A stretch of DNA of 13,529 nucleotides, from positions 1 to 13,529 of the forward strand of contig JAHDWY010000043.1 in NCBI GenBank assembly GCA_023384315.1. Direction: 5' to 3'. Below are positions 7,524 to 13,529 of this stretch, in pieces (within the stretch, counting starts at the first letter, position 1; the number at the start of each line of letters is the position of its first letter). Under the pieces are notes generated by a model. The model was given only the letters and a program-made list of their open reading frames with translations, searched no databases and was not told the DNA's origin. Made by a program: the position numbers and the translations under genes. Source of the stretch: Candidatus Hydrogenedentota bacterium (GTDB lineage Bacteria; Hydrogenedentota; Hydrogenedentia; Hydrogenedentales; SLHB01).

Positions 7524-8405
7524 ATGGAGTTCCAGAAGATCGCGATCATCGGTTCGGGATTCATGGGTAGCGGCATCGCCCAGGTCTGCGCACAAGCGGG
7601 ATACCAGGCCGTACTCGTCGACATCGATGAGCTGCGTTTGGAAAAGGCACTCGAATCCGTTGAATGGTCGGTGGGCAAATTGGTTTCCAAAGGCGCGCTC
7701 AAGGAATCCATGGATACCATTCTGGGCCGGATCGAGACGGCGTCCTCATATGACGCGGCTTGCGATGCCGATCTGCTCATCGAAGCTGTGTATGAGGAGG
7801 TCAATCTCAAGGAGAAGGTTCTCAGCGAACTGGACGAGGTCTGCGGCTTGGATACGGTCTTTGCATCCAATACCTCCACCATCCCCATCACAAAACTCGC
7901 CGCCGCAACCAATCGCGCAAACCGCGTCATCGGCATGCACTTCTTCGGTCCCGTACCGCTCATGCGACTTGTCGAGATCATCCCGAATCCACAAACGACG
8001 GATGAGGTGGTTCAGGCTGCGCTTGAGTTCGCGAGATCGGTCGGAAAGAACCCCATCCTCGTGAAGGAGGATATCCCCGGTTTCCTGATGAACCGGATCT
8101 TCGGCGCCATGACCTGTGAAGCCATTCGGCTTCTGGAGCGCGGGGCGGGTTCGATCGAAGACATCGACAACGGCATGTGCGACGGCTTCAGCATGCACGT
8201 CGGGCCACTCTGCATTGCCGATCTGGCCGGGCTCGATGTGTCGCTGAATGCGTTCAACGTCATGCACGCGCTCGATCCGGACTACGCACCCGTCGCCCCG
8301 GAACTGCTGCATCGTCTCGTCAGCGAAGGCAAACTTGGCGCGAAGACCGGCGAAGGTTTCTACCGCTGGGACGAGTTCGGCAAGCGCCTCGGCCCCGCGT
8401 TTTAG
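7524..8405 (+). CDS. 3-hydroxyacyl-CoA (3-hydroxybutyryl-CoA) dehydrogenase
   Basis: 293 residues, the normal length for the stand-alone family. The ribosome-binding site AGGAG (7512-7516, 7-nt spacer) overlaps the SDR stop codon, showing tight coupling. The N-terminal NAD-binding domain has GSGFMGSGIA (10-19) and Asp33 after the second beta strand. Catalytic residues are present: Ser118 in SNTST, His139 in MHFFGP, Glu151 in LVEII and Asn190 in GFLMNR. One deviation is Gly142, where most members have Asn in HFFNP. The C-terminal 3HCDH domain ends with GEGFYRWD. It oxidises (S)-3-hydroxyacyl-CoA to 3-ketoacyl-CoA with NAD, or works in reverse in butyryl-CoA formation. No thiolase or crotonase is adjacent, so the direction cannot be told. 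It is cytoplasmic. Confidence 0.92.
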   Translation: MEFQKIAIIGSGFMGSGIAQVCAQAGYQAVLVDIDELRLEKALESVEWSVGKLVSKGALKESMDTILGRIETASSYDAACDADLLIEAVYEEVNLKEKVLSELDEVCGLDTVFASNTSTIPITKLAAATNRANRVIGMHFFGPVPLMRLVEIIPNPQTTDEVVQAALEFARSVGKNPILVKEDIPGFLMNRIFGAMTCEAIRLLERGAGSIEDIDNGMCDGFSMHVGPLCIADLAGLDVSLNAFNVMHALDPDYAPVAPELLHRLVSEGKLGAKTGEGFYRWDEFGKRLGPAF

Positions 8406-8440
8406 ATCCCACCCCCGTCAATGGTGTGCGCCGTTTCTCA

Positions 8441-8469
8441 TTGCCCAAAGCAGTGATTCGTGATAGGGT
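8441..8469 (+). promoter_or_regulatory. Candidate promoter for the small membrane protein gene
   Basis: TTGCCC at 8441-8446, a 17-nt spacer and TAGGGT at 8464-8469, upstream of ATG 8510. The -10 box is poor, so the call rests mainly on spacing and position. Confidence 0.3.
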
Positions 8470-8509
8470 GAATTGGGTATACGTCTCGGGCGCTGACGAG
8501 GGTACCGTC

Positions 8510-8899
8510 ATGAACAAGGCCAATCTCCGCGTTCGTATACTTCTCTTGCTTGTCTTCCTGTTTTTCACTCTTCCATGTCTGACGTACCTGGCGCTTGCCT
8601 TTCCCGGATTGCGCGCTCTACTGATGGTGGACATGGGCCTACGCGCGATTCCATTGTTCGCCGCGGTGCAGATCGATCAAGTGTTCTTGGACGGTGGCGA
8701 GCTCACGCCCGATCTGATCCCGATCTGGGTCCTGTTCACGGGCCTGCTTCTCTGGCCCTTGTTAGTGCTGGGCATTCGCCCTACACTCTGGTCGATACGT
8801 CGGTGGCGGCGCGCGGTGGCGGCCTATAGTGCCTGCGCGTTTGCGGTCACGGTGGTGGCGGCAGGGTGGGTATTCACGCATATGGGCTACTTTTTCTAG
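8510..8899 (+). CDS. Small integral membrane protein, unknown function (three predicted TM helices)
   Basis: 129 residues from ATG 8510, preceded by GAGGGT at 8498-8503 (6-nt spacer). The frame is open back to 8177, but that part overlaps the dehydrogenase gene and codes a nonspecific Arg-rich sequence, so the shorter form is preferred. Hydrophobic stretches lie at about 9-31, 66-88 and 102-123; the segment at 36-60 (MVDMGLRAIPLF) may be amphipathic. Basic residues (KANLRVR at the start, RPTLWSIRRWRR between helices 2 and 3) mark likely cytoplasmic faces. I recognise no family. It is separated from the dehydrogenase by about 100 bp, so it may be an independent unit. Confidence 0.65.
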   Translation: MNKANLRVRILLLLVFLFFTLPCLTYLALAFPGLRALLMVDMGLRAIPLFAAVQIDQVFLDGGELTPDLIPIWVLFTGLLLWPLLVLGIRPTLWSIRRWRRAVAAYSACAFAVTVVAAGWVFTHMGYFF

Positions 8900-8973
8900 C
8901 ATTCCGGTAGCGCATTAAGTTGTTTTATATCAACATTCTACGATTTACTTGCTATCAGGAAGCATCAAATGGC

Positions 8974-9002
8974 TTGACTAAACCGACTAGTTGGTCTATA
9001 AT
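8974..9002 (+). promoter_or_regulatory. Near-consensus promoter of the TetR gene
   Basis: TTGACT at 8974-8979, exactly 17 nt, then TATAAT at 8997-9002. The predicted transcription start is about 9008-9010, which coincides with the ATG at 9009. There is no Shine-Dalgarno sequence between the -10 box and the ATG. This is the best-matched promoter in the window. Confidence 0.8.
8979..8998. promoter_or_regulatory. Palindromic operator within the tetR promoter
   Basis: A 20-bp palindrome with half-sites TAAACCGACT and AGTTGGTCTA; the two arms match at 8 of 10 positions. It runs from the last base of the -35 box across the spacer into the -10 box, so a bound repressor would block RNA polymerase. 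The TA-ACC...GGTCTA form resembles operators of NemR-like TetR repressors. Autoregulation by the adjacent gene product is the simplest reading. Confidence 0.7.
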
Positions 9003-9008
9003 TCAACT

Positions 9009-9599
9009 ATGGCACGCATCACCGCCAAAGAAAAGCTGGTCAATGCCGCACTCGAACTCATGGCGGAAAAAGACTACATGGTCACGACCGTAGACGAGAT
9101 TTGCGAGATGGCCGCCGTGAGCAAAGGCAGTTTCTACCACTTCTTCGATTCCAAGGAAGAACTGGGTTTGGCGGCCATGTCGGCATTCTTTCAGGTTTCC
9201 ATGGACGAGGTAGGCGCACAGGAGTTCATGAAACTCGAAGACCCCGTCGCGCGTGTGTACGGCTATCTCGACTACATGGACCGGAAAGCGGAGCAGCTCC
9301 AGCGCACCGGCTGCCTTCTCGGCAATTTTGCGGTGGGGGCCGCGCGGACGAATTCGCGGCTTCAAGAGCGGGTGAGCCAGACCTTCGATAATCTAGCCCA
9401 GGCCATCGCCGGCATGTTTTCGCCATTCGCGAGTGAAAACGGCGAGGACGGCCTCCCCACGGCGCAGGAGTTGGCGGAGCTGTACCTCTCCATCATGGAG
9501 GGGACGATCGTGCTGGGCAGGGCGCACTGCGATCCGGAACGGATCCGCAAGGGGAACCGGTGGTTTCGGCAGTACCTGGAGACACTGGTTCCGGCGTAG
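9009..9599 (+). CDS. TetR/AcrR-family repressor, NemR-like
   Basis: 196 residues from ATG 9009; an in-frame TTG at 8991 is rejected because it falls inside the promoter spacer. The N-terminal helix-turn-helix spans about 26-49: TTVDEICEMAAVSKGSFYHFF, with SKGSFYHFF as the recognition-helix signature. The ligand domain holds GCLLGNFA at 101-108; Cys102 sits where E. coli NemR carries its redox/electrophile-sensing Cys106. It probably represses its own promoter through the palindrome at 8979-8998, and possibly the methyltransferase gene downstream, with release by a reactive small molecule. The ligand assignment is inference only. The transcript appears leaderless. Confidence 0.9.
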   Translation: MARITAKEKLVNAALELMAEKDYMVTTVDEICEMAAVSKGSFYHFFDSKEELGLAAMSAFFQVSMDEVGAQEFMKLEDPVARVYGYLDYMDRKAEQLQRTGCLLGNFAVGAARTNSRLQERVSQTFDNLAQAIAGMFSPFASENGEDGLPTAQELAELYLSIMEGTIVLGRAHCDPERIRKGNRWFRQYLETLVPA

Positions 9600-9620
9600 G
9601 CGCGCATTCTTGTGCAAGGC

Positions 9621-9649
9621 GTTAAACCATGCCAACGGCGTGGTTTAAC
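9621..9649. repeat. 13-bp inverted repeat after tetR
   Basis: GTTAAACCATGCC and GGCGTGGTTTAAC are separated by AAC, pairing at 12 of 13 positions plus one G-T wobble. It lies 22 bp after the tetR stop and 66 bp before the methyltransferase start. The following sequence, TTGTCGGTCTAG, is not T-rich, so it is a weak candidate for an intrinsic terminator and could be an operator or an mRNA-stability hairpin. Confidence 0.6.
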
Positions 9650-9714
9650 TTGTCGGTCTAGAAAACAACAGCGCAGTATCGAGCAGTACCAACGAGTCCT
9701 GGGAGGATCTCACG

Positions 9715-10776
9715 ATGGCAGTGGTCATGAACGAAGAAAAACTGCATGAAATGCTTGGCAAGATGGTGGGCGACTTGGGTGCGGCCGTGAACGGCGCGCT
9801 CGTCATCACGGGCGACCGGCTCGGGCTTTACAAGGCCTTGGCCGACGGCGGCCCGTATTCATCCACGGAACTGGCCGAGCAAACCGATACGAGCGAACGG
9901 TACGTGCGCGAATGGCTGGCCTCGCAGGCAGCCTCCGGCTATGTCGAGTACGACCCAGACTCGGAGCGGTTCTACATGACGCCCGAGCAGACGATGGTCT
10001 TTGCCAACGAAGAGAGTCCGTTCCTGATGACAGGCGGCTACTATTCCGTGGCATCCGTCTACAAGGACGAACCGAAGCTGACCAAGGCCTTCCGCACCGG
10101 CGACGGTGTAGCTTGGGGCGACCATGATGGTTGTCTGTTCTGCGGCGTCGCGAAGTTCTTCCGTCCCGGATATCAGGCCCACCTGGTAGCCGAATGGCTC
10201 CCCGCGCTGGACGGCGTGACGGAGAAACTGGAAGCGGGCGCGCAGGTCGCGGACGTGGGCTGCGGTCACGGTCTTTCCACGATAATCATGGCCGAAGCGT
10301 TTCCGAACTCGACCTTCACGGGGTTTGACTACCACGAGGAGTCCATCCGTTGCGCGCGTGACACGGCGCAAAAGGCGGGCGTCACCAACGTGCGTTTCGA
10401 AGTGGGGACGGCGAAGGATTACCCGGGAACCGAGTATGACTTGGTCACCTTCTTCGACTGCCTCCACGACATGGGCGATCCGGCGGGCGCGGCTTCCCAC
10501 GTGCGCACGACGTTGAAGCCGGATGGCACCTGGATGATGGTCGAACCTTTCGCCCACGACACGCTCCAGGAAAACCTGAACCCGGTGGGCCGCGTGTACT
10601 ACGGGTTCTCAACGGCCGTGTGCACGCCGTCCGCCCTGAGCCAGGAGGTGAAGAACGCCTTGGGCGCACAGGCCGGCGAGGCGAAGCTCCGCAAGGTCGC
10701 CGAAGCCGGCGGGTTCCGGTCCTTCCGGCGCGCGACGGAAACGCCCTTCAACCTGATCCTCGAAGCGCGTCCGTAG
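9715..10776 (+). CDS. SAM-dependent methyltransferase with winged-helix N-terminus (Rv2258c-like)
   Basis: 353 residues; ATG 9715 has GGAGG at 9702-9706 (8-nt spacer). Residues ~25-95 form a winged helix (GLYKALADGGPYSSTELAEQ, then ERYVREWLASQAASGYVEYD), which in this family serves dimerisation rather than DNA binding. The class I methyltransferase domain follows: motif I VADVGCGHG (178-186), acidic Asp205 in FTGFDYHEE, and motif IV region FFDCLHDMGDP (246-256). The layout matches Mycobacterium Rv2258c-type enzymes and small-molecule O-methyltransferases. The substrate is unknown. Lying just after a tetR gene, it may be controlled by that repressor. The unit ends at the terminator at 10798. 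Confidence 0.87.
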   Translation: MAVVMNEEKLHEMLGKMVGDLGAAVNGALVITGDRLGLYKALADGGPYSSTELAEQTDTSERYVREWLASQAASGYVEYDPDSERFYMTPEQTMVFANEESPFLMTGGYYSVASVYKDEPKLTKAFRTGDGVAWGDHDGCLFCGVAKFFRPGYQAHLVAEWLPALDGVTEKLEAGAQVADVGCGHGLSTIIMAEAFPNSTFTGFDYHEESIRCARDTAQKAGVTNVRFEVGTAKDYPGTEYDLVTFFDCLHDMGDPAGAASHVRTTLKPDGTWMMVEPFAHDTLQENLNPVGRVYYGFSTAVCTPSALSQEVKNALGAQAGEAKLRKVAEAGGFRSFRRATETPFNLILEARP

Positions 10777-10797
10777 AACGTACTGAATCGAAGAATA

Positions 10798-10844
10798 CGT
10801 CCCGGTTGGCATCCAGCAACCGGGACGCTCATTTTGATTCTTTC
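10798..10844 (+). terminator. Intrinsic terminator after the methyltransferase gene
   Basis: A perfect 11-bp stem, CGTCCCGGTTG (10798-10808) with CAACCGGGACG (10817-10827), and an 8-nt loop, followed by the T-rich run ATTTTGATTCTTT. It starts 22 bp after the stop codon. Confidence 0.85.
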
Positions 10845-10856
10845 TCGACTGACCAG

Positions 10857-10886
10857 TTCCTGTCGCGCTGTTGCGTCCGGCATAAT
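10857..10886 (+). promoter_or_regulatory. Candidate promoter for the GH172-like gene
   Basis: CATAAT at 10881-10886 with a weak -35 TTCCTG at 10857-10862 (18-nt spacer), just after the terminator and 33 bp before ATG 10919. The -10 box is good and the -35 is poor, so activator dependence is possible. Confidence 0.45.
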
Positions 10887-10918
10887 GGGCGCACATCAAC
10901 CAGGAAGGAGCCTGCGCC

Positions 10919-11986
10919 ATGTACAACGGTCTGAACCTGAGCCTGGGGAACCTGTCGCGTCTGTCCCGCGCGAAGACGCGTTCCATCTCGCCGGAGAACT
11001 TTGATGGCGCGAAAGGCATGGGCGGCATGGCCACGGAAGGCACGGGATCGCACTCTGCGCGCGACCTCGGTCAGGGATGGAAAATCTCCCCGTCGGTCGC
11101 CATCCAGGGCGGACAGACCTTCGAGATCGCCGACATCGGAGGCCCCGGCGCGATCCAACAGATTTGGATGACGCCGACGGGCCACTGGCGGCACGCCATC
11201 CTCCGGTTCTACTGGGACGGCGAAGACACGCCGAGCGTGGAGGTGCCGGTGGGCGATTTCTTCTGCATGGGTTGGTGCAAATACGCGCACGTGAATTCGC
11301 TGCCGGTTTGCGTGAACCCGGGCAGCGCGTTCAACTGCTATTGGGAGATGCCCTTCCGCAAGCGCTGCCGCATCACGCTCGAGAACATTGCCGAAGACGC
11401 CATGGTGCTCTACTACCAGGTGAACTACACGCTCACCGAGGTGCCGGACGACGCGGCGTACTTCCACGCCCAGTTCCGCCGGACGAATCCGCTACCGTAC
11501 AAAGAGGTCTACACCATCGCCGACGGGATCCAGGGGCACGGCCATTTCGTGGGCACGTACATGGCCTGGCAGGTGAACAACACGGGCTGGTGGGGCGAAG
11601 GCGAGATCAAGTTCTACCTCGACGGCGACGAATGGCCCACCATCTGCGGCACGGGCACGGAGGACTACTTCTGCGGGTCCTACAACTTCGACCGCGACGG
11701 CAATTACACCGAGTTCTCGACCGCCTACGCCGGGCTGCCGCAAGTGATCCGCCCCGACGGCACGTATCAATCCCAACAGCGATTCGGCCTGTACCGTTGG
11801 CACATCATGGACCCCGTCCGCTTCGAACAGGACCTCCGCGTGACCATCCAGGCCCTCGGCTGGCGCAGCGGCCACCGTTACCTGCCCAATCAGGACGACA
11901 TCGCGTCCGTGGCCTTCTGGTACCAGGCCGAGCCGCACGCGCCCTTCCCCGCGCTGCCGGACCGGGATTCTCTGGAAGTAGTCTGA
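10919..11986 (+). CDS. DUF2961/GH172-family glycoside hydrolase homologue
   Basis: 355 residues; ATG 10919 has AAGGAG at 10905-10910 (8-nt spacer). The family is recognised from ISPENFDGAKGMGG (23-36), IQQIWMT (79-85), GWWGEGEIKFYLDGD (223-237) and GTGTEDYF (244-251, Glu248). DUF2961 (PF11175) has been reclassified as GH172 on the basis of alpha-D-fructofuranosidase/difructose-dianhydride enzymes of Bifidobacterium and D-arabinofuranosidases. In those enzymes paired Glu residues act in a jelly-roll fold; Glu248 in GTGTEDYF is a likely one, and the partner (perhaps Glu265) is uncertain. No signal peptide is visible, so the enzyme is probably cytoplasmic and acts on imported oligosaccharides. 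It looks like an independent unit, bounded by the terminator at 10798 and the next promoter. Pentofuranose or fructofuranose specificity is inference. Confidence 0.88.
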   Translation: MYNGLNLSLGNLSRLSRAKTRSISPENFDGAKGMGGMATEGTGSHSARDLGQGWKISPSVAIQGGQTFEIADIGGPGAIQQIWMTPTGHWRHAILRFYWDGEDTPSVEVPVGDFFCMGWCKYAHVNSLPVCVNPGSAFNCYWEMPFRKRCRITLENIAEDAMVLYYQVNYTLTEVPDDAAYFHAQFRRTNPLPYKEVYTIADGIQGHGHFVGTYMAWQVNNTGWWGEGEIKFYLDGDEWPTICGTGTEDYFCGSYNFDRDGNYTEFSTAYAGLPQVIRPDGTYQSQQRFGLYRWHIMDPVRFEQDLRVTIQALGWRSGHRYLPNQDDIASVAFWYQAEPHAPFPALPDRDSLEVV

Positions 11987-12055
11987 TTCCCTGGAATAAT
12001 TCGACACGGATTTTCAACCCATAGCCGGTCACCTTTCATTTCTTGCGGTGTCTCT

Positions 12056-12085
12056 TTGGTGAACGGCGCGGACATGGCCTACACT
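12056..12085 (+). promoter_or_regulatory. Candidate promoter for the small membrane protein and sigma factor
   Basis: TTGGTG at 12056-12061, an 18-nt spacer and TACACT at 12080-12085, about 44 bp before ATG 12129. Both boxes are moderate. The rest of the 142-bp gap after the GH172 gene has no clear terminator. Confidence 0.4.
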
Positions 12086-12128
12086 CGGTCGGTACGAAAG
12101 ATTCCGCCACAGAAGGAGGTCAAGGCCT

Positions 12129-12302
12129 ATGTCACCGCAGATTGGCGCGCCGGGGATGACGGAACTCGTCATCATGTTGTTCATGTTGGTGTTCGTTTGG
12201 GGAATCCCGATTGCCATCGTCATATGGCTCATCATCACGCTCCAAGGGATTCGCCGGGACGTCGCCGCAATACGCCGTCGGCTCGAGACGCGACAGGAAT
12301 AA
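12129..12302 (+). CDS. 57-residue single-pass membrane protein, upstream of an ECF sigma gene
   Basis: A short gene with one of the best ribosome-binding sites in the window, AAGGAGGT at 12113-12120, 8 nt before ATG 12129; it stops at TAA 12300-12302. The protein starts MSPQIGAPGM, has one strongly hydrophobic helix at about 11-38 (TELVIMLFMLVFVW, then IPIAIVIWLIITL), and ends in a basic amphipathic tail (RRDVAAIRRRLETRQE) likely to face the cytoplasm. It has no zinc finger or other anti-sigma signature I know. The sigma factor start is only 39 bp downstream, so the two are probably co-transcribed. A helper or anchor role for the sigma factor is a guess. Similar small proteins of unknown role occur widely in bacteria. 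Confidence 0.7.
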   Translation: MSPQIGAPGMTELVIMLFMLVFVWGIPIAIVIWLIITLQGIRRDVAAIRRRLETRQE

Positions 12303-12341
12303 CCCGGCGCGAGGCCTTCGGTGGGGAGGCAGGAAAACATC

Positions 12342-13529
12342 ATGCCGTGGTTCAAGAAAGCAGCCAGTGACGCCGCCGTGGTGCTGCGCGTACGCGCGGG
12401 ACGGCGCGACGATTTCTCCGCGCTCGTAGACCGGTATCTGCCGGTGGCGCATGCGGTCTGTTATGCGCAGCTCCGCAATGTCACGGACGCGGAAGACGCC
12501 GCGCAGGACGCGTTCATCAAGGCCTACGAAGCGCTGGACGGGTTGCGGGAACCGGCAAAGTTCGGGCCGTGGCTGTTGAGCATCGTGCGCAACGTGTGCC
12601 GCAATCATCAGCGCAGCCGCGCACGGGAAAAGGAGCGCACCGACGCGCTCGCGGCGCTGGGTCAGGAACCGGATGCACAACCCGGCGATCAGGATTTGAG
12701 GCCGGTCGTGCGCGCGCAGATCGATGGACTCGACGCCATCCATCGGGAAGTGCTGCTCCTTCATTACTACGGCGGCCGGTCGATCAAGGATATCGCCGCC
12801 CTGTTGGAGTTGTCGCCGGACGCCGTCAAGAAGCGCCTGCAACGGGCGCGGGAAGCCCTCAGCGCGCGTATGCTCCAACATCTCGAACCAGCCGTTGCAC
12901 CGCAACTGTCACACCGGGATCGCGTCAAGACCATCATGGGACTGCTGGCAGGCGTCACCGCCGCGTGGGAAGCGGGCGCGGCCTCCACCAGCGGCGTGGC
13001 CGCTGGTGTGGGGGCGGCTGGCGTGGCGGGTGGCGTTGTGTCGAGCATGGTCGCGAAGATCGTTGCGGGGGTGGCCGCGGCGATTGCCGTGACCGGCGCG
13101 GTGATGTATTGGCCCGAATCGGAGGAGGGTGTGTCGCCGGATCCGACTCCGGAATCGGCAATTGCGCAACATGCAATGACTTTGGCCAGCAAAACCACCA
13201 GCGTGACCGATCCGACCGATCGGACTGATCGGACCGATCCGTCTGATCCGTCCGACGAGCCAACAACAACCCCCGAAAGCGGCTATTTCATCCACGGCCG
13301 CACGGTCGACCAAGCTGGCAATCCCGTGCCCGGCACGGCGGTGACGATTGACCCCTACTATGCGGAGGACGGTCGCCACCACGAAGCCGTCAGCGACCAA
13401 GACGGCAGCTTCGTACTGGAGAACCTGAACTCCACGACCTACATCGTTCGGGCATCCGGATCAGACCACTTCGCAATGACCGATCTGCATAGCGTCACTC
13501 CCGAGAAGTCCAAAGTTCGCGATGGAGTT
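12342..13529 (+). CDS. ECF sigma factor fused to a hydrophobic segment and carboxypeptidase-regulatory-like domain (3' end beyond window)
   Basis: Starts at ATG 12342, with AGGA at 12331-12334 and GGGAGG at 12324-12329 upstream, and stays open for all 396 codons to the window end. Region 2 of the sigma factor is at ~16-95: FSALVDRYLP, then DAEDAAQDAFIKAYEAL, then FGPWLLSIVRNVCRN. Region 4 is at ~120-175: LDAIHREVLLLHYYGGRSIKDIA, then LSPDAVKKRLQRAREAL. A Gly/Ala-rich hydrophobic stretch follows at ~199-256 (clearest helix ~237-256), then an acidic, Thr/Pro linker at 258-313 containing a TDP/TDR repeat. From 314 on is a beta-sandwich of CarboxypepD_reg type (GRTVDQAGNPVPG, then SDQDGSFVLENL). 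Normally this domain lies outside the cytoplasm, so the protein may be membrane-anchored, with the sigma module inside and a sensing domain outside. Such C-terminally extended ECF factors are reported from Planctomycetes-like bacteria. The carboxy end and any further domain are not visible. Confidence 0.85.
   Translation, partial: MPWFKKAASDAAVVLRVRAGRRDDFSALVDRYLPVAHAVCYAQLRNVTDAEDAAQDAFIKAYEALDGLREPAKFGPWLLSIVRNVCRNHQRSRAREKERTDALAALGQEPDAQPGDQDLRPVVRAQIDGLDAIHREVLLLHYYGGRSIKDIAALLELSPDAVKKRLQRAREALSARMLQHLEPAVAPQLSHRDRVKTIMGLLAGVTAAWEAGAASTSGVAAGVGAAGVAGGVVSSMVAKIVAGVAAAIAVTGAVMYWPESEEGVSPDPTPESAIAQHAMTLASKTTSVTDPTDRTDRTDPSDPSDEPTTTPESGYFIHGRTVDQAGNPVPGTAVTIDPYYAEDGRHHEAVSDQDGSFVLENLNSTTYIVRASGSDHFAMTDLHSVTPEKSKVRDGV

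Noticed and set aside
6428..7981. Long minus-strand open frame of 517 codons opposite the SDR and dehydrogenase genes
   Set aside because: It lies antisense to two strongly conserved genes, its translation is low-complexity and matches no family, and high GC makes such open shadow frames common.
8177..8509. Upstream extension of the small membrane protein
   Set aside because: It overlaps the 3' part of the dehydrogenase gene and encodes an Arg-rich, non-membrane sequence; ATG 8510 has its own ribosome-binding site.
8919..8934. Possible hairpin GTTG-N8-CAAC after the small membrane protein gene
   Set aside because: Only 4 bp of stem and no T-tract; too weak to call a terminator.
11966..12003. 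Imperfect tandem 19-bp duplication at the end of the GH172-like gene
   Set aside because: The two units match at only 14 of 19 positions and overlap the stop codon; no functional signal is evident, so it is likely chance or an old slippage event.

Overview
The window is about 60% GC, densely coded and read almost entirely on the + strand. Its gene content suggests an environmental PVC-, Planctomycetes- or Hydrogenedentota-like bacterium: a sulfatase-fold lipoprotein, a DUF2961/GH172 glycosidase, a xylose-isomerase-like TIM barrel, a large cupin protein and an ECF sigma factor with a membrane-linked C-terminal extension. This affiliation is inferred from content and style; no rRNA or other phylogenetic marker is present. 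I saw no tRNA, rRNA, CRISPR array or insertion sequence, and no gene-free stretch longer than 300 bases.

Region 1 (1-5400) looks like envelope or glycan chemistry. It starts with the 3' part of a CgeB-like glycosyltransferase with TPR repeats. Next comes a strong promoter (TTGACA, 16-nt spacer, extended GATAAT) preceded by four helically phased 10-bp repeats. The promoter drives a lipoprotein of the sulfatase/alkaline-phosphatase superfamily, followed 24 bp later by a cupin protein. The lipoprotein has Thr, not Cys or Ser, where sulfatases carry formylglycine, so it is probably not a sulfatase.

Region 2 (5400-8900) is metabolic. A stand-alone xylose-isomerase-like protein keeps nearly all of the family's metal and catalytic residues but has His in place of one metal-ligand Asp. 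An SDR of DHRS4-like type and a 3-hydroxyacyl-CoA dehydrogenase form a tight two-gene unit (10-bp gap). A 129-residue membrane protein of unknown function follows.

Region 3 (8900-10850) is regulatory. A NemR-like TetR repressor gene has a near-consensus promoter (TTGACT-17-TATAAT). A 20-bp palindrome fills the promoter spacer and the start codon lies at the predicted transcription start, which suggests an autoregulated leaderless mRNA. Downstream are an inverted repeat and an SAM-dependent methyltransferase with a winged-helix N-terminus, ended by a clear intrinsic terminator.

Region 4 (10850-13529) has a GH172-family glycosidase homologue with no signal peptide, then a probable two-gene unit. 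That unit is a 57-residue single-pass membrane protein with an excellent ribosome-binding site and an ECF sigma factor. The sigma factor continues past its DNA-binding domain into a Gly/Ala-rich hydrophobic segment, an acidic Thr/Asp/Pro linker and a carboxypeptidase-regulatory-like beta-sandwich, and runs off the window end still open.

The best candidates for something undescribed are the sigma-factor fusion with its small membrane partner, the Thr-type sulfatase-fold lipoprotein/cupin pair, and the metal-ligand-swapped xylose-isomerase-like protein.
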